Assembly (NCBI RefSeq): GCF_946885885.1
Contig: NZ_CAMPHN010000012.1
Span: forward strand, 1-51,336
Direction of reading: 5' to 3'
DNA from: an uncultured Pseudomonas sp.
Lineage (GTDB): Bacteria; Pseudomonadota; Gammaproteobacteria; Pseudomonadales; Pseudomonadaceae
Length of the DNA stretch: 51,336 bases
The position numbers and the translations under genes are program-made. Of the stretch, positions 19,216 through 30,353 are shown piece after piece (positions within the stretch are counted from its first letter, which is position 1; the number at the start of each line of letters is the position of its first letter). The notes below the pieces were generated by a model that was given only the letters and a program-made list of their open reading frames with translations, was not told where the DNA came from and searched no databases.

Positions 19216-20204
19216 GTTGGCTGACACCTGAATTGAGCGAAATCCTCATCGCCGTGATCAAAGCCATCGTCATCCTCTTGGCGGTGGTGATCACCGGCGC
19301 CCTGCTCAGTTTCGTCGAACGCCGCCTGCTCGGCTGGTGGCAGGATCGTTACGGGCCCAACCGGGTCGGGCCTTTCGGTATGTTCCAGATCGCCGCGGAC
19401 ATGCTGAAGATGTTCTTCAAGGAAGACTGGACGCCGCCGTTCGCCGACAAGGCGATCTTCATCCTGGCGCCGATAATCGCCATGAGCGCCATGCTCCTGG
19501 CCTTCGCGATCATCCCCATCACCCCGACCTGGGGCGTCGCGGACCTGAATATCGGCATCCTGTTCTTCTTCGCCATGGCGGGTTTGTCGGTGTATGCCGT
19601 GCTGTTCGCCGGTTGGTCGAGCAATAACAAGTTCGCCCTGCTCGGCAGCCTGCGGGCCACCGCCCAGACCGTCTCCTACGAGGTGTTCCTGGCATTGGCG
19701 CTGATGGGCATAGTCGCCCAGGTCGGCTCGTTCAACATGCGCGACATCGTCGACTACCAGGCGGAAAACCTGTGGTTCATCATTCCGCAGTTCTTCGGCT
19801 TCTGTACCTTCTTCGTCGCCGGCGTGGCGGTGACTCACCGCCACCCCTTCGACCAGCCGGAAGCCGAACAGGAGCTCGCCGACGGTTACCACATCGAATA
19901 CGCCGGGATGAAATGGGGCATGTTCTTCGTCGGCGAATACATCGGCATCGTGACCATTTCCGCATTACTGGTGACGCTGTTCTTCGGCGGCTGGCACGGA
20001 CCGTTCGGCATCCTGCCGCAAATCCCGTTCATCTGGTTCGCCTTGAAAACCTGCTTCTTCATCATGTTGTTCATCCTGTTGCGCGCCTCTATTCCGCGCC
20101 CGCGCTATGACCAGGTGATGGCGTTCAGCTGGAAGTTCTGCCTACCGCTGACCCTGATCAACCTGCTGGTGACCGGCGCACTCGTGCTGGCCGCGGCCCA
20201 GTAA
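19212..20204 (+). CDS. nuoH: NADH-quinone oxidoreductase subunit H
   Basis: NuoH is the membrane subunit that, with NuoB and NuoD, forms the quinone-entry channel. The 330-residue protein has eight predicted helices and the conserved loops [19 protein letters not shown] (residues about 36-54), [11 protein letters not shown] and [27 protein letters not shown], whose charged residues line the E-channel. It overlaps nuoG by 4 bp (ATGA) and is followed by nuoI after 10 bp with GGAG. Confidence 0.98.
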   Translation: MSWLTPELSEILIAVIKAIVILLAVVITGALLSFVERRLLGWWQDRYGPNRVGPFGMFQIAADMLKMFFKEDWTPPFADKAIFILAPIIAMSAMLLAFAIIPITPTWGVADLNIGILFFFAMAGLSVYAVLFAGWSSNNKFALLGSLRATAQTVSYEVFLALALMGIVAQVGSFNMRDIVDYQAENLWFIIPQFFGFCTFFVAGVAVTHRHPFDQPEAEQELADGYHIEYAGMKWGMFFVGEYIGIVTISALLVTLFFGGWHGPFGILPQIPFIWFALKTCFFIMLFILLRASIPRPRYDQVMAFSWKFCLPLTLINLLVTGALVLAAAQ

Positions 20205-20214
20205 GGAGAAACCC

Positions 20215-20763
20215 ATGTTCAGATACATCAAAGACGTCGTGACCGGCACCTACACCCAGCTGCGCAGCCTGGTGATGGTGTTCTCCCATGGCTTGCGCAA
20301 ACGCGACACCCTGCAATACCCGGAAGAAGCGGTCTACCTGCCGCCGCGCTACCGCGGCCGCATCGTGCTGACCCGCGACCCGGACGGCGAGGAACGCTGC
20401 GTGGCCTGCAACCTCTGCGCGGTGGCTTGCCCAGTTGGCTGCATCGCCTTGCAGAAAGCCGAAACCGACGACGGGCGCTGGTACCCGGAATTCTTCCGCA
20501 TCAACTTCTCGCGCTGCATCTTTTGCGGTTTATGCGAGGAAGCCTGCCCGACCACCGCGATCCAGCTGACGCCGGACTTCGAGATGGGCGAGTTCAAGCG
20601 CCAGGACCTGGTGTACGAAAAGGAAGACCTGCTGATTTCCGGCCCCGGCAAGAACCCCGACTACAACTTCTACCGCGTCGCCGGCTTGGCCATTGCCGGC
20701 AAGCCGAAAGGGGCCGCGCAGAACGAGGCCGAGCCGATCAACGTCAAAGGGCTGCTGCCGTAA
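20215..20763 (+). CDS. nuoI: NADH-quinone oxidoreductase subunit I
   Basis: NuoI holds clusters N6a and N6b that link the peripheral arm chain to NuoB. The 182-residue protein shows two ferredoxin motifs: Cys62, 65, 68, 72 ([15 protein letters not shown]) and Cys101, 104, 107, 111 ([12 protein letters not shown]). An N-terminal amphipathic helix lies before the clusters. AAGGAG precedes the ATG at 7 bp, inside the 10-bp nuoH-nuoI spacer. Confidence 0.98.
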   Translation: MFRYIKDVVTGTYTQLRSLVMVFSHGLRKRDTLQYPEEAVYLPPRYRGRIVLTRDPDGEERCVACNLCAVACPVGCIALQKAETDDGRWYPEFFRINFSRCIFCGLCEEACPTTAIQLTPDFEMGEFKRQDLVYEKEDLLISGPGKNPDYNFYRVAGLAIAGKPKGAAQNEAEPINVKGLLP

Positions 20764-20774
20764 GGAGAGGTTCC

Positions 20775-21284
20775 GTGGAATTCGCTTTCTATTTCGCCGC
20801 AGGCGTGGCCGTCATGGCTACCCTGCGGGTGGTGACCAGCACCAACCCGGTGCATGCCCTGCTCTACCTGATCATTTCGCTGCTGGCCGTTTCCATGGTG
20901 TTTTTCAGCCTGGGCGCCCCCTTTGCCGGGGCGCTGGAAATCATCGTCTATGCCGGTGCGATCATGGTGCTGTTCGTATTCGTGGTGATGATGCTCAACC
21001 TCGGCCCAGCCGCGGTCGAGCAGGAAAAAAAGTGGCTGACGCCCGGCATCTGGTTCGGCCCGGCGCTGCTGTCGGCGCTGCTGCTCGGGCAATTGCTGTA
21101 TGTGCTCTTCGCCAACCCGAGCGGCGCCGGCATCGGCCACACCGTCGTTGACGCCAAAACGGTCGGCATCGGTCTGTTCGGCCCCTATCTGCTGGCGGTG
21201 GAACTGGCCTCGATGCTGTTGCTCGCCGCGCTGGTGGCCGCCTACCACCTGGGCCGCCAGGAAGCCAAGGAGGTCAAGCCATGA
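20775..21284 (+). CDS. nuoJ: NADH-quinone oxidoreductase subunit J
   Basis: NuoJ is a membrane-arm subunit with five helices whose third helix ([21 protein letters not shown]) carries the pi-bulge and conserved tyrosine linked to coupling. The product is 169 residues. The start is a GTG at 20775, placed 7 bp after AAGGAGAGG, giving [10 protein letters not shown]; no ATG is available at the family position. The TGA overlaps the nuoK ATG. Confidence 0.95.
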   Translation: MEFAFYFAAGVAVMATLRVVTSTNPVHALLYLIISLLAVSMVFFSLGAPFAGALEIIVYAGAIMVLFVFVVMMLNLGPAAVEQEKKWLTPGIWFGPALLSALLLGQLLYVLFANPSGAGIGHTVVDAKTVGIGLFGPYLLAVELASMLLLAALVAAYHLGRQEAKEVKP

Positions 21285-21589
21285 GCGCTATTCCAATGGA
21301 ACACGGCCTGGCCCTGGCCGCCGTGCTGTTCAGCCTGGGGTTGGTCGGTCTGATGGTGCGCCGCAACATCCTGTTCGTGTTGATGAGCCTGGAAGTGATG
21401 ATGAACGCCGCCGCGCTGGCTTTCGTCGTCGCCGGCGCCCGCTGGGCCCATGCCGACGGCCAGATCATGTTCATTCTGGTGATCACCCTGGCCGCGGCCG
21501 AAGCCAGCATCGGCCTGGCGATCCTGCTGCAGCTGTACCGCCGCTTCAACACCCTCGATATCGACGCAGCCAGCGAGATGCGCGGATGA
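21281..21589 (+). CDS. nuoK: NADH-quinone oxidoreductase subunit K
   Basis: NuoK is a 102-residue Mrp-related subunit with three helices. The two glutamates of the central hydrophilic axis are visible in [15 protein letters not shown] (helix 2) and in [19 protein letters not shown] (helix 3). It overlaps both neighbours by 4 bp (ATGA on each side), so J, K and L are translated as a coupled block. Confidence 0.98.
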   Translation: MSAIPMEHGLALAAVLFSLGLVGLMVRRNILFVLMSLEVMMNAAALAFVVAGARWAHADGQIMFILVITLAAAEASIGLAILLQLYRRFNTLDIDAASEMRG

Positions 21590-23433
21590 ACCTTCTATTT
21601 CTGACTTTCCTCTTCCCGCTGCTCGGTTGGTTCGTTCTGGCCTTCTCGCGCGGACGCTTCACGGAAACCACCGCGGCGATCATCGGCGTCGGCTCGGTCG
21701 GCTTGTCCGCCCTGACGGCCGCCTGGATCATCTGGCAATTCAACGTTGCCCCGCCCCAGGGCGGCGTGTATACCCAGCTGCTCTGGCAATGGATGAGTGT
21801 CGACGGCTTCGCCCCGAGCTTCACCCTGTATCTGGACGGCCTCTCGCTGACCATGCTCGGCGTGGTCACCGGAGTCGGCTTCCTGATCCACCTGTTCGCC
21901 TCCTGGTACATGCGCGGCGAAGAGGGTTACTCGCGGTTCTTCGCCTACACCAACCTGTTCATTTTCAGCATGCTGCTGCTGGTGCTCGGCGACAACCTGC
22001 TGTTCCTGTACTTCGGCTGGGAAGGCGTGGGCCTGTGCAGCTACCTGTTGATCGGCTTCTATTACAGCAACCCGAACAACGGCAACGCCGCGCTCAAGGC
22101 CTTCGTGGTCACCCGTATCGGCGACGTGTTCATGGCCATCGGCCTGTTCATCCTGTTCCTCAACCTCGGCACCCTGAATATTCAGGAGCTGATGGTGCTG
22201 GCACCGCAGAAGTACGTGGCGGGCGATAGCTGGCTGTGGATCGCCACCCTGATGCTGCTCGGCGGCGCGGTCGGCAAGTCCGCCCAGCTGCCGCTGCAGA
22301 CCTGGCTGGCCGACGCCATGGCCGGCCCGACCCCGGTTTCCGCATTGATCCACGCGGCGACCATGGTCACCGCCGGCGTCTACCTGATCGCGCGGACCCA
22401 CGGCCTGTTCCTGCTGACACCGGACATTCTGGAGCTGGTTGGTATCGTCGGCGGCGTGACCCTGGTGCTGGCTGGTTTCGCCGCCCTGGTACAGACCGAT
22501 ATCAAGCGCATCCTCGCCTACTCGACCATGAGCCAGATCGGCTACATGTTCCTGGCGCTCGGTGTGGGGGCCTGGGATGCGGCGATCTTCCACCTGATGA
22601 CCCACGCGTTTTTCAAGGCTCTGCTGTTCCTCGCTTCCGGTGCGGTGATCAACGCCTGCCACCACGAGCAGAACATCTTCAAGATGGGCGGGTTGTGGAA
22701 GAAATTGCCGTTGGCCTACGCCAGCTTCATCGTCGGCGGCTCGGCACTTGCCGCACTGCCGCTGATCACCGCAGGCTTCTACTCCAAGGACGAAATTCTC
22801 TGGGAAGCCTTCGCCAGCGGCCATCAATGGCTGTTGTATGCGGGCCTGACCGGTGCGTTCCTGACCTCGATCTACACCTTCCGCCTGATCTTCATCGCCT
22901 TCCACGGCGAGCAGAAGACCGAGGCTCACGCCGGGCACGGTGTCGCCCACTGGCTGCCGCTGGCGACCCTGATTGTGCTGTCGACCTTTATCGGCGCGCT
23001 GATCAGCCCGCCGTTGGCCGGCGTATTGCCGCAAAGTGTCGGCCATGCCGGCGGCGAGGCCAAACACAGCCTGGAAATCGCCTCGGGCGCTATCGCCCTG
23101 GCCGGCATTCTGCTTGCCGCGCTGCTGTTCCTCGGCCAGCGCAAGGTTGTCGCCGCCGTCGCCCAAAGCGGCCCCGGCCGCTTCCTCGGCGCCTGGTGGT
23201 TTGCCGCTTGGGGCTTCGATTGGCTGTACGACAAGCTGTTCGTCAAACCTTATTTGCTGGCATGCCGCCTGCTCGGTCGCGACCCCATCGATCGCAGCAT
23301 CGGCGTCATCCCGCGCCTGGCGCGTGGCGCACACGGCCTGCTGAGCCGCAGTGAAACCGGACAACTGCGCTGGTATGCGGTGTCGCTCGTGGGCGGCGCC
23401 GTACTGGTGCTCGCCGCCGTCATGCTGGCCTGA
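21586..23433 (+). CDS. nuoL: NADH-quinone oxidoreductase subunit L
   Basis: NuoL is the distal antiporter-like, proton-pumping subunit. I take the ATG at 21586, overlapping the nuoK stop, which gives 615 residues. Family motifs are [19 protein letters not shown] (with the key glutamate of helix 5), [34 protein letters not shown] (helix 7 lysine region) and [17 protein letters not shown]. The C-terminal part, about residues 490-615, is the long lateral helix and final transmembrane segment that ties the membrane arm together. Confidence 0.98.
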   Translation: MNLLFLTFLFPLLGWFVLAFSRGRFTETTAAIIGVGSVGLSALTAAWIIWQFNVAPPQGGVYTQLLWQWMSVDGFAPSFTLYLDGLSLTMLGVVTGVGFLIHLFASWYMRGEEGYSRFFAYTNLFIFSMLLLVLGDNLLFLYFGWEGVGLCSYLLIGFYYSNPNNGNAALKAFVVTRIGDVFMAIGLFILFLNLGTLNIQELMVLAPQKYVAGDSWLWIATLMLLGGAVGKSAQLPLQTWLADAMAGPTPVSALIHAATMVTAGVYLIARTHGLFLLTPDILELVGIVGGVTLVLAGFAALVQTDIKRILAYSTMSQIGYMFLALGVGAWDAAIFHLMTHAFFKALLFLASGAVINACHHEQNIFKMGGLWKKLPLAYASFIVGGSALAALPLITAGFYSKDEILWEAFASGHQWLLYAGLTGAFLTSIYTFRLIFIAFHGEQKTEAHAGHGVAHWLPLATLIVLSTFIGALISPPLAGVLPQSVGHAGGEAKHSLEIASGAIALAGILLAALLFLGQRKVVAAVAQSGPGRFLGAWWFAAWGFDWLYDKLFVKPYLLACRLLGRDPIDRSIGVIPRLARGAHGLLSRSETGQLRWYAVSLVGGAVLVLAAVMLA

Positions 23434-23471
23434 TCGACTATGCCTATTTTGCGAAAGGAACCCCGCCCATC

Positions 23472-25007
23472 ATGATTCTGCCTTGGCTAATCCTGATCCC
23501 TTTTATCGGCGGCCTGCTGTGCTGGCTCGTCGAGCGTTCCGGCAATACCTTGCCGCGCTGGATCGCACTACTGACCATGACCCTGCTGTTCGGCCTGGGC
23601 CTGTGGCTCTGGGCCAGCGCCGACTTCAGCCTGGCACCCGCACCTGGTGCCAATCCGGCCTGGGCCGCGGAATTCCAGGTGCCATGGATCGAGCGCTTCG
23701 GCATCAGCGTGCACCTGGCGCTCGATGGCCTCTCGGTGTTGATGATCAGCCTCACCGGCCTGCTCGGCGTGTTGTCGGTACTGTGCTCATGGAACGAAAT
23801 CCAGAACCGCGTCGGCTTCTTCCACCTCAACCTGATGTGGATTCTCGGCGGTGTGGTCGGGGTATTTCTCGCCATCGACCTGTTTCTGTTCTTCTTCTTC
23901 TGGGAAATGATGCTGGTGCCGATGTATTTCCTCATCGCGCTCTGGGGTCATAGCGGCAGCGCCGGCAAGACCCGCATCACCGCCGCCACCAAGTTCTTCA
24001 TCTACACCCAGGCCAGTGGCCTGATCATGTTGGTGGCGATCCTGGCGCTGGTGTTCGTTCACTTCAATCAGACCGGCGTGCTGACGTTCAACTACGCCGA
24101 CCTGCTGCGCACCGAACTCGCGCCGGGTACCGAATACCTGCTGATGCTCGGCTTCTTCATCGCCTTCGCGGTGAAGTTTCCGGTGGTACCGTTCCATTCC
24201 TGGCTGCCGGACGCCCACGCCCAGGCGCCAACCGCCGGTTCGGTGGACCTGGCCGGTATTCTGTTGAAAACCGCGGCCTACGGCTTGATGCGCTTCGCCC
24301 TGCCGCTGTTCCCCAATGCATCGGCGGAATTCGCGCCTATCGCCATGGGCCTGGGGGTATTCGCCATTCTCTACGGCGCGCTGCTGTCGTTCGCCCAGAC
24401 CGATATCAAGCGCCTCGTCGCTTACTCCAGTGTGTCGCATATGGGTTTCGTGCTGATCGCGATCTACTCCGGCAGCCAGATCGCCCTGCAGGGCGCGGTG
24501 GTGCAGATGCTCGCCCATGGCCTGTCGGCGGCGGCGCTGTTCATCCTCTGCGGCCAGCTGTACGAGCGCCTGCACACCCGCGATATGCGCGAGATGGGCG
24601 GTATCTGGGCACGTCTGCCCTGGCTACCCGCGCTCAGCCTGTTCTTCGCCGCGGCGGCGCTGGGCTTGCCGGGCACCGGTAACTTCGTCGGCGAGTTCCT
24701 GATTCTGATCGGCAGCTTCCCGGCGGCGCCCTGGATCACCGTTATCGCGACCAGCGGCCTGGTGTTCGGCTCGGTCTATTCGCTGATCATGATCCACCGC
24801 GCCTATTTCGGCCCGGTGAAGTCCCAGGAGCCGCTGTTCTCGCTGCAATCCCGCGAGCTGGGCATGGTGCTGCTGCTGGCGGTGCTGTTGATCCTGCTTG
24901 GCGTCTATCCGCAGCCGGTGCTCGATACCTCCGCTGCCAGCATGCAAGGCGTGCAGCAGTGGATGAGCGGCGCCCTCGATCAACTCGCCCGGCCCGGTAG
25001 CCTGTAA
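23472..25007 (+). CDS. nuoM: NADH-quinone oxidoreductase subunit M
   Basis: NuoM is the second antiporter-like proton-pumping subunit, 511 residues with about 14 helices. Conserved elements are [20 protein letters not shown] (helix 5 glutamate), [24 protein letters not shown] (helix 7-8) and [23 protein letters not shown] lies about 12 bp before the ATG; a 38-bp gap separates it from nuoL. Its TAA shares one base with an in-frame ATG of nuoN. Confidence 0.98.
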   Translation: MILPWLILIPFIGGLLCWLVERSGNTLPRWIALLTMTLLFGLGLWLWASADFSLAPAPGANPAWAAEFQVPWIERFGISVHLALDGLSVLMISLTGLLGVLSVLCSWNEIQNRVGFFHLNLMWILGGVVGVFLAIDLFLFFFFWEMMLVPMYFLIALWGHSGSAGKTRITAATKFFIYTQASGLIMLVAILALVFVHFNQTGVLTFNYADLLRTELAPGTEYLLMLGFFIAFAVKFPVVPFHSWLPDAHAQAPTAGSVDLAGILLKTAAYGLMRFALPLFPNASAEFAPIAMGLGVFAILYGALLSFAQTDIKRLVAYSSVSHMGFVLIAIYSGSQIALQGAVVQMLAHGLSAAALFILCGQLYERLHTRDMREMGGIWARLPWLPALSLFFAAAALGLPGTGNFVGEFLILIGSFPAAPWITVIATSGLVFGSVYSLIMIHRAYFGPVKSQEPLFSLQSRELGMVLLLAVLLILLGVYPQPVLDTSAASMQGVQQWMSGALDQLARPGSL

Positions 25008-25021
25008 TGGAAAGCAGCGAT

Positions 25022-26515
25022 ATGCAATTTACCGTTCAACACCTCATCGCCCTGCTGCCGCTATTGGTCACCAGTGCCACGGTTATCGTGGTGATGTTGG
25101 CGATCGCCTGGAAGCGCAATCACACCTTCACCTTCGTGCTGTCGGTGCTGGGCCTCAACCTGGCCTTGCTGTCTATCGTTCCGGCCATCGAAGTCACGCC
25201 ACTGCAGGTGACGTCGTTATTGCTGATCGATAACTTCGCCTACTACTACATGGCGATGGTGCTCGCGGCCACTTTGGCTTGCGTGACCCTGACCCACGCC
25301 TATCTGGGCGAGGCGACGGTCAGCAACGGCGAGTCCGGGCAGAAGGGCTACCCCGGCAATCGCGAAGAAATGTACCTGCTGATGCTGCTGTCGGCCCTTG
25401 GCGGCCTGTTGCTGGTCAGCGCTCAGCACCTGGCGGGGCTGTTCATCGGCCTGGAGCTGCTGTCGGTACCGGTCTACGGCATGGTCGCCTATGCCTTCTT
25501 CAACAAGCGTTCGCTGGAAGCCGGCATCAAGTACATGGTGTTGTCGGCCGCGGGCAGTGCGTTTCTGCTGTTCGGCATGGCGCTGCTGTACGCCGAATCG
25601 GGCAGCCTGAGCTTTGCCGGAATCGGCACCAGCCTGGCGGCCGGCGGCAGCGGACTGCTGGTGCAGATCGGGATCGGCATGATGCTGATCGGCCTGGCCT
25701 TCAAGCTGTCGCTGGTGCCCTTCCACCTGTGGACGCCGGACGTCTACGAGGGCGCCCCTGCCCCCGTGGCGGCCTTTCTCGCCACCGCCAGCAAGGTGGC
25801 GGTGTTCGCGGTGCTGCTGCGGCTTTATCAGCTGTCGCCGGCTACCGCGGGCGGCTGGCTGAACGATTTACTGACGGTCATCGCCATCGCCTCGATTCTG
25901 TTCGGCAACCTGCTGGCATTGCTGCAAAGCAACCTCAAGCGCCTGCTCGGTTATTCCTCGATCGCCCATTTCGGCTATCTGCTGGTGGCCTTGATCGCGA
26001 GCAAGGGTCTGGCCGTCGAAGCCATCGGCGTGTACCTGGCCACCTATGTGCTGACCAGCCTTGGCGCGTTCGGCGTGGTGACGCTGATGTCCACGCCTTA
26101 TAGCGGCCGCGATGCCGATGCGCTCTATGAATACCGTGGCCTGTTCTGGCGCCGCCCTTACCTGACGGCCGTGCTGACCGTGATGATGCTGTCGCTGGCC
26201 GGTATTCCGCTGACCGCCGGCTTTATCGGCAAGTTCTACGTGATCGCCGCAGGTGTGCAGGGCCAGCTCTGGTGGTTGCTCGGCGCGCTGGTGCTGGGCA
26301 GCGCCATCGCCGTGTTCTATTACCTGCGGGTGGTGGTGACCCTGTTCCTCAACGAGCCCAACTTGCGCCGTCACGATGCGCCTTTTAATTGGGGCCAACG
26401 CGCTGGCGGCATCATGCTGTTGTTCGTGGCTCTGCTCGCCTTCTTCCTCGGCGTCTATCCGCAGCCACTGCTGGATATCGTGCAACAGACAGGCCTGGCC
26501 GCCCTCGCTCGATAA
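25022..26515 (+). CDS. nuoN: NADH-quinone oxidoreductase subunit N
   Basis: NuoN is the third antiporter-like subunit and the last gene of the operon. The start is ambiguous: an ATG at 25007 overlaps the nuoM stop, while the ATG at 25022 has GGAAAG 7 bp upstream and gives [15 protein letters not shown], the N-terminus I expect for pseudomonads. I use 25022, which gives 497 residues. Motifs include [47 protein letters not shown] and [18 protein letters not shown] hairpin terminator follows after 41 bp. Confidence 0.96.
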   Translation: MQFTVQHLIALLPLLVTSATVIVVMLAIAWKRNHTFTFVLSVLGLNLALLSIVPAIEVTPLQVTSLLLIDNFAYYYMAMVLAATLACVTLTHAYLGEATVSNGESGQKGYPGNREEMYLLMLLSALGGLLLVSAQHLAGLFIGLELLSVPVYGMVAYAFFNKRSLEAGIKYMVLSAAGSAFLLFGMALLYAESGSLSFAGIGTSLAAGGSGLLVQIGIGMMLIGLAFKLSLVPFHLWTPDVYEGAPAPVAAFLATASKVAVFAVLLRLYQLSPATAGGWLNDLLTVIAIASILFGNLLALLQSNLKRLLGYSSIAHFGYLLVALIASKGLAVEAIGVYLATYVLTSLGAFGVVTLMSTPYSGRDADALYEYRGLFWRRPYLTAVLTVMMLSLAGIPLTAGFIGKFYVIAAGVQGQLWWLLGALVLGSAIAVFYYLRVVVTLFLNEPNLRRHDAPFNWGQRAGGIMLLFVALLAFFLGVYPQPLLDIVQQTGLAALAR

Positions 26516-26556
26516 GAAATAAGCGTAAAAAGCCGGCAATCGGGCTGGTGAATATA

Positions 26557-26595
26557 GAAATGCCCATATCGAGAGATACGGGCATTTCCGTTTTA
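26557..26595. terminator. Terminator after nuoN, possibly bidirectional
   Basis: GAAATGCCC (26557-26565) and GGGCATTTC (26580-26588) form the lower stem; TATC-GAGA-GATA continues it across one A-C mismatch. TTTT at 26591-26594 follows on the plus strand. It may also stop the minus-strand AI-2E gene, although the tract is weak in that direction. Confidence 0.8.
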
Positions 26596-26703
26596 TGCAC
26601 TGCATCCAAGGTGACGCGCAGCCAGTTTGTTTCCGGTTTAGCGGGATCGGCTGGGGGCGGATGATCGAAACCCATGTGGCTCAAGCGTTGAACGAACAGC
26701 CGC

Positions 26704-27822
26704 TCAACCGTCCCCCTTGTCAGGGGGCGCAACGGCGGGCAACGCCTGGGAGTTGGTCAGCACGGCGACCGGTTCCTCCTCTTCCTCGGTGCCGAACATG
26801 GCCCAGCAGGAAATGAACAGCGCCGCGATCAACGGACCGATAACGAAGCCGTTCAGACCGAATAGCGACAAGCCGCCGAGGGTTGAGATCAGCACCAGAT
26901 AATCGGGTAATTTGGTGTCCTTACCGACCAGAATCGGCCGCAGGATATTGTCCACCAGGCCTATAACGCCGATCCCGTAGAGGGTCAGCACCAGCGCCTG
27001 GGTCGGCGCCCCGCTGAACAGAAAATACAAGGCGACCGGTGTCCAGATAAGCCCCGCGCCAACCGCCGGGAGCAGCGAAAGAAAGGTCATCAGCACGCCC
27101 CAGAGCAAGGCGCTGGGAATGCCCAATATCCAGAAAATCAGGCCGCCCAGCGCGCCCTGGGTGACCGCCACCACGATATTGCCCTTGATCGTCGCCCGCA
27201 CCACACGGGCGAATTTGCTGAATAATCGACGCTGGTGCGCGGCACTCAACGGCATTGCCTGTTTGATCCGCGCCACCAGTTCGACGCCATCGCGGATCAG
27301 GAAGAACAATAAATACAGCATCACGAAGAAGCTGATCACGAACTCGAACGTACCCTGGCCGAAACTGAATGCCTTGGTCGCCAGATAGCGGCTACCCTGG
27401 CGCGCATAGTCCGAAAGCGTCTCGCGCAAACTCCCCCAATCGCCCAACCCGAATCGGTTCAACTGGCGCTGCACCACCGGCGGCAAGGCATCCTTGACCT
27501 CGGCCACAAAAGCGCCGAGGTCCAATTCGCCGCGCTCGAGACGGGTGTACACGAGGCCGACTTCCTGCACCAGCAACCCGGTGATCATGATCACCGGCAG
27601 CACCACCAACAGCACGCAAAGCAAGGTGGTGCTGATAGCCGCCAAGGTACGGCGGCCGTTGAAGCGCCGCAGCAGGTGATGCTGCACAGGGGCGAACAGG
27701 ATCGCCAGGATGACCGCCCAGAACACGGCGCCATAAAACGGCCAAAGTATCCAGCCAAAGGCCAGCGAGACCCCCAGCAATAGCCCGAGAAAAACCTTAG
27801 CTTCCACCTGTTCGTTGTTCAT
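26704..27822 (-). CDS. AI-2E family transporter (UPF0118/PerM-like permease)
   Basis: This 372-residue membrane protein belongs to the AI-2E/PerM (UPF0118) family. About eight hydrophobic segments are visible: two near the N-terminus (about 10-45), one at about 60-85, a soluble stretch at about 90-150, and a C-terminal group from about 155. The family signature appears in GIPSALLWGVLMTFLSLLPAVGAGLIWTPVAL and NILRPILVGKDTKLPDYLVLISTLGGLSLFGLNGFVIGPL. The C-terminus is acidic (FGTEEEEEP). Members include TqsA and Na+/H+ antiporters, so the substrate is uncertain. It is transcribed alone, convergent with nuo and divergent from the chemoreceptor. Confidence 0.88.
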   Translation of the reverse strand: MNNEQVEAKVFLGLLLGVSLAFGWILWPFYGAVFWAVILAILFAPVQHHLLRRFNGRRTLAAISTTLLCVLLVVLPVIMITGLLVQEVGLVYTRLERGELDLGAFVAEVKDALPPVVQRQLNRFGLGDWGSLRETLSDYARQGSRYLATKAFSFGQGTFEFVISFFVMLYLLFFLIRDGVELVARIKQAMPLSAAHQRRLFSKFARVVRATIKGNIVVAVTQGALGGLIFWILGIPSALLWGVLMTFLSLLPAVGAGLIWTPVALYFLFSGAPTQALVLTLYGIGVIGLVDNILRPILVGKDTKLPDYLVLISTLGGLSLFGLNGFVIGPLIAALFISCWAMFGTEEEEEPVAVLTNSQALPAVAPPDKGDG

Positions 27823-28128
27823 CCGCTTCGCATGTGCCTGTGGCGCTCGATCTCCTTTAGTCAGCGCTAACCCGGGCGAGTGCGAACAAAAACCGCCTTT
27901 CGCCTACTCGCCGAGGCTCGGGAAGCAGGCCCGCAAATGCTGGAAAAGCAGGTGATTCGCCGCCGAATGCCTGGTTAGTTATGTCCTTTCGACTCGATCT
28001 TGCATGGTTGCGCCTTATCCAAGGCCGACTCGACATGGATGCGTCTGCACTTGCTACGCTTGACTCAAGAAAGCCCCGGCGGCGCCGATAGGCGCACATA
28101 GCCTGATAGAAAAAGAAGGTCGTAAAAC
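27823..28128. other. 306-bp divergent intergenic region (permease / chemoreceptor)
   Basis: It holds the FliA-type promoter of the chemoreceptor at its right end. For the permease on the minus strand, an AAAGGAG-like sequence lies about 30 bp upstream of its ATG. I see no other gene-like frame and no strong repeat here. Confidence 0.5.
28065..28091 (+). promoter_or_regulatory. FliA (sigma28) promoter of the chemoreceptor gene
   Basis: TCAA (28065-28068), a 15-bp spacer and GCCGATAG (28084-28091) match the Pseudomonas flagellar sigma28 consensus TCAA-N15-GCCGATAA at 11 of 12 positions. Initiation near 28098 would give a leader of about 31 nt containing the AAGG ribosome site. Confidence 0.8.
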
Positions 28129-30273
28129 ATGCCGTTCAGCCGACTCTCGATCCAGCTGAAGATCACCCTGCTCGCAGGCCTGTGTTTGTTGAGCATAGTG
28201 GCGGTGCTGGTCGGGGCTTCGGTGCTGCAGGCCTCGCGAAGCTCCAGCCTGGTCAAACAGGTCAGCAGCGATATGCTCGAAGAGTCGGCGCAATTGCGCA
28301 TGGAGGCGCGCGCCCAGTCCCAAGCGCTGCTTATGCAACGCTACTTCATGGACGCTTATCAGTACGGCAAGGGCGCCGCCAAGCAGGTGCTGTTCATTCG
28401 CGAGCAGGCGCAGAAGCGTTTTCTCGATGCCTTCGACCTGCGCGAAGACCTGACCCGGCAGATCCGTAGCGCCCTGGAAGCCAACCGCAGCCTGCTCGGC
28501 ATCTATGTGGCCTTCGAACCCGAGGGGCTGGATGGCAAGGACACTCTGTTCGGCGACATGCCCGAACTGGGCAGCAACGACAGCGGGCGTTATGCCCTCT
28601 ATTGGTCGCAGAGCAAAAGCGGCGAGCTCAGTTCCGAAACCATGACCGAGGCGAACCTTGCCGATACCACCCCAGGCATCAGCGGCTCGCCCTACAACGC
28701 CTGGTTCACCTGCCCGATCGAAACCGCTAAGACCTGCCTGCTGGAACCCTATATCGACGAAGCCGACGGGGCGAAGATCCTGATGACCAGCATCGCCTTT
28801 CCTCTCGAGGAGAACGGCAAGATCATCGGCGTGCTGGGTGTGGACATCGCCCTGGCCAACATGCAAGACATCAGCATGCAGGCCAATAGCGAACTCTTCG
28901 ATGGCCAGGGCCATGTCAGCATTATCAGCCCCTCCGGCCTGCTCGCCGGCCACAGCCGCGACAGCAGTCTGCTGGGCGGCAAGCTGGATAAGGCGTTTGC
29001 CGACCAACACGCGGAAATGCTCAAGCTGATCGCTAGCAACCAGCTGCAGGTGCTGCATCACCAGGGCAACCTGCAAGTGCTGATGCCCTTGCTGCCGACG
29101 CCCGAATCCAAGCCCTGGGGCGTGTTGGTCGAAGTACCCGAGGATGTACTGCTGCAGCCGGCCATTCAGTTGGAAGAACAACTGGATTCGCTGGGCAGCC
29201 GCAACACCGCCATTTCGCTGGGCCTCGGCCTCGCCGCCGGGGTCATCGGCATACTGCTGATCTGGCTCACGGCGCTGGGGGTGACCCGGCCGATCCTCGG
29301 CGTCGCCGCCATGTTGAAGAACATCGCCAGCGGCGAAGGCGATCTGACCCGCCGTCTGGAATATGCCAAACAGGATGAACTGGGCGAGCTGGCCGGCTGG
29401 TTCAACCGCTTCCTCGACAAACTCCAGCCGATCATCGCCGATGTCAAACGCAGCGTGCAGGATGCGCGCAACACCGCGGATCAGTCGTCCGAGATCGCCA
29501 ACCAGACCAGCGCCGGCATGCAACAGCAGTTCCGCGAGGTCGATCAGGTCGCCACCGCTTTCCAGGAAATGAGCGCCACCGCGCAAGATGTCGCGCATAA
29601 CGCCGCTCAAGCCGCCGAAGCCGCACGCACTGCCGATGCCGCCACCCGCGAAGGCCTCAGCGTGATCGACAAGACCACCTCGAGCATCGAATTGCTGGCC
29701 AACGAAATGAACGTGGCCATGCAGGAAGTCGAAGGCCTGGCCACCAGCAGCGAAAAAATCGGCTCGGTACTCGAAGTGATCCGCTCCATCGCCGAACAGA
29801 CCAATCTACTGGCCCTGAACGCCGCCATCGAAGCGGCGCGGGCGGGCGAAGCCGGTCGCGGCTTCGCCGTGGTCGCCGACGAAGTACGCAACCTGGCCAA
29901 ACGCACCCAGGACTCGGTGGAGGAAATCCGCCAGGTCATCGAAGGCTTGCAGAGCGGCACCCGCGAGGTGGTCAGCACCATGCACAGCAGCCATCGCCAA
30001 GCGCAAGGCAGCGTCGACCAGGTCGAACTCGCCGTAGCCGCGCTGCAACGCATCAGCCAGGCGGTCAGCGTGATTACCGACATGAACATGCAGATCGCCA
30101 GCGCCGCCGAGGAACAGAGCTCGGTGGCCGAGGAGATCAACCGCAATGTCGCGTCGATTCGCGACGTCACCGAATCGATCTCCAACAAGGCCGACGAATC
30201 GGCGCAAGTCACGCAGAACCTCAACAGCCTGGCCAACCATCAACAAGGCCTAATGGATCATTTCCGCGTATAA
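28129..30273 (+). CDS. Methyl-accepting chemotaxis protein with dCache sensor domain (TlpQ-like)
   Basis: This is a 714-residue transmembrane chemoreceptor. TM1 spans about 12-34. A large periplasmic domain (about 35-360) has the double-Cache layout, with the first module around [17 protein letters not shown] and the second around [25 protein letters not shown]2 lies at about 361-387, then a HAMP domain ([25 protein letters not shown]) and the signalling domain with the hairpin tip [21 protein letters not shown] near residue 555. There is no C-terminal CheR pentapeptide. P. aeruginosa has TlpQ, a polyamine/histamine receptor, between nuo and the bqs operon, so an orthologue is likely; the ligand is inferred. 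A FliA promoter lies upstream. Confidence 0.93.
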   Translation: MPFSRLSIQLKITLLAGLCLLSIVAVLVGASVLQASRSSSLVKQVSSDMLEESAQLRMEARAQSQALLMQRYFMDAYQYGKGAAKQVLFIREQAQKRFLDAFDLREDLTRQIRSALEANRSLLGIYVAFEPEGLDGKDTLFGDMPELGSNDSGRYALYWSQSKSGELSSETMTEANLADTTPGISGSPYNAWFTCPIETAKTCLLEPYIDEADGAKILMTSIAFPLEENGKIIGVLGVDIALANMQDISMQANSELFDGQGHVSIISPSGLLAGHSRDSSLLGGKLDKAFADQHAEMLKLIASNQLQVLHHQGNLQVLMPLLPTPESKPWGVLVEVPEDVLLQPAIQLEEQLDSLGSRNTAISLGLGLAAGVIGILLIWLTALGVTRPILGVAAMLKNIASGEGDLTRRLEYAKQDELGELAGWFNRFLDKLQPIIADVKRSVQDARNTADQSSEIANQTSAGMQQQFREVDQVATAFQEMSATAQDVAHNAAQAAEAARTADAATREGLSVIDKTTSSIELLANEMNVAMQEVEGLATSSEKIGSVLEVIRSIAEQTNLLALNAAIEAARAGEAGRGFAVVADEVRNLAKRTQDSVEEIRQVIEGLQSGTREVVSTMHSSHRQAQGSVDQVELAVAALQRISQAVSVITDMNMQIASAAEEQSSVAEEINRNVASIRDVTESISNKADESAQVTQNLNSLANHQQGLMDHFRV

Positions 30274-30309
30274 CAGCCTCTCCAGCGCCCGATCGGCGCC
30301 CGTCCAGTT

Positions 30310-30342
30310 GCGCGCCAGCCAGTCTGGCGCGCGTTTATTTTT
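30310..30342 (+). terminator. Rho-independent terminator after the chemoreceptor gene
   Basis: A perfect 9-bp GC-rich stem GCGCGCCAG / CTGGCGCGC with a CCAGT loop is followed by a T-rich tract (TTTATTTTT). It ends the chemoreceptor transcript 36 bp after the stop. Confidence 0.92.
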
Positions 30343-30353
30343 AGGAATGGAAC

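Noticed and set aside
20427..20774. Upstream extension of the nuoJ frame through nuoI
   Set aside because: The extension lies wholly inside nuoI in another frame; the GTG at 20775 with AAGGAG gives the family length.
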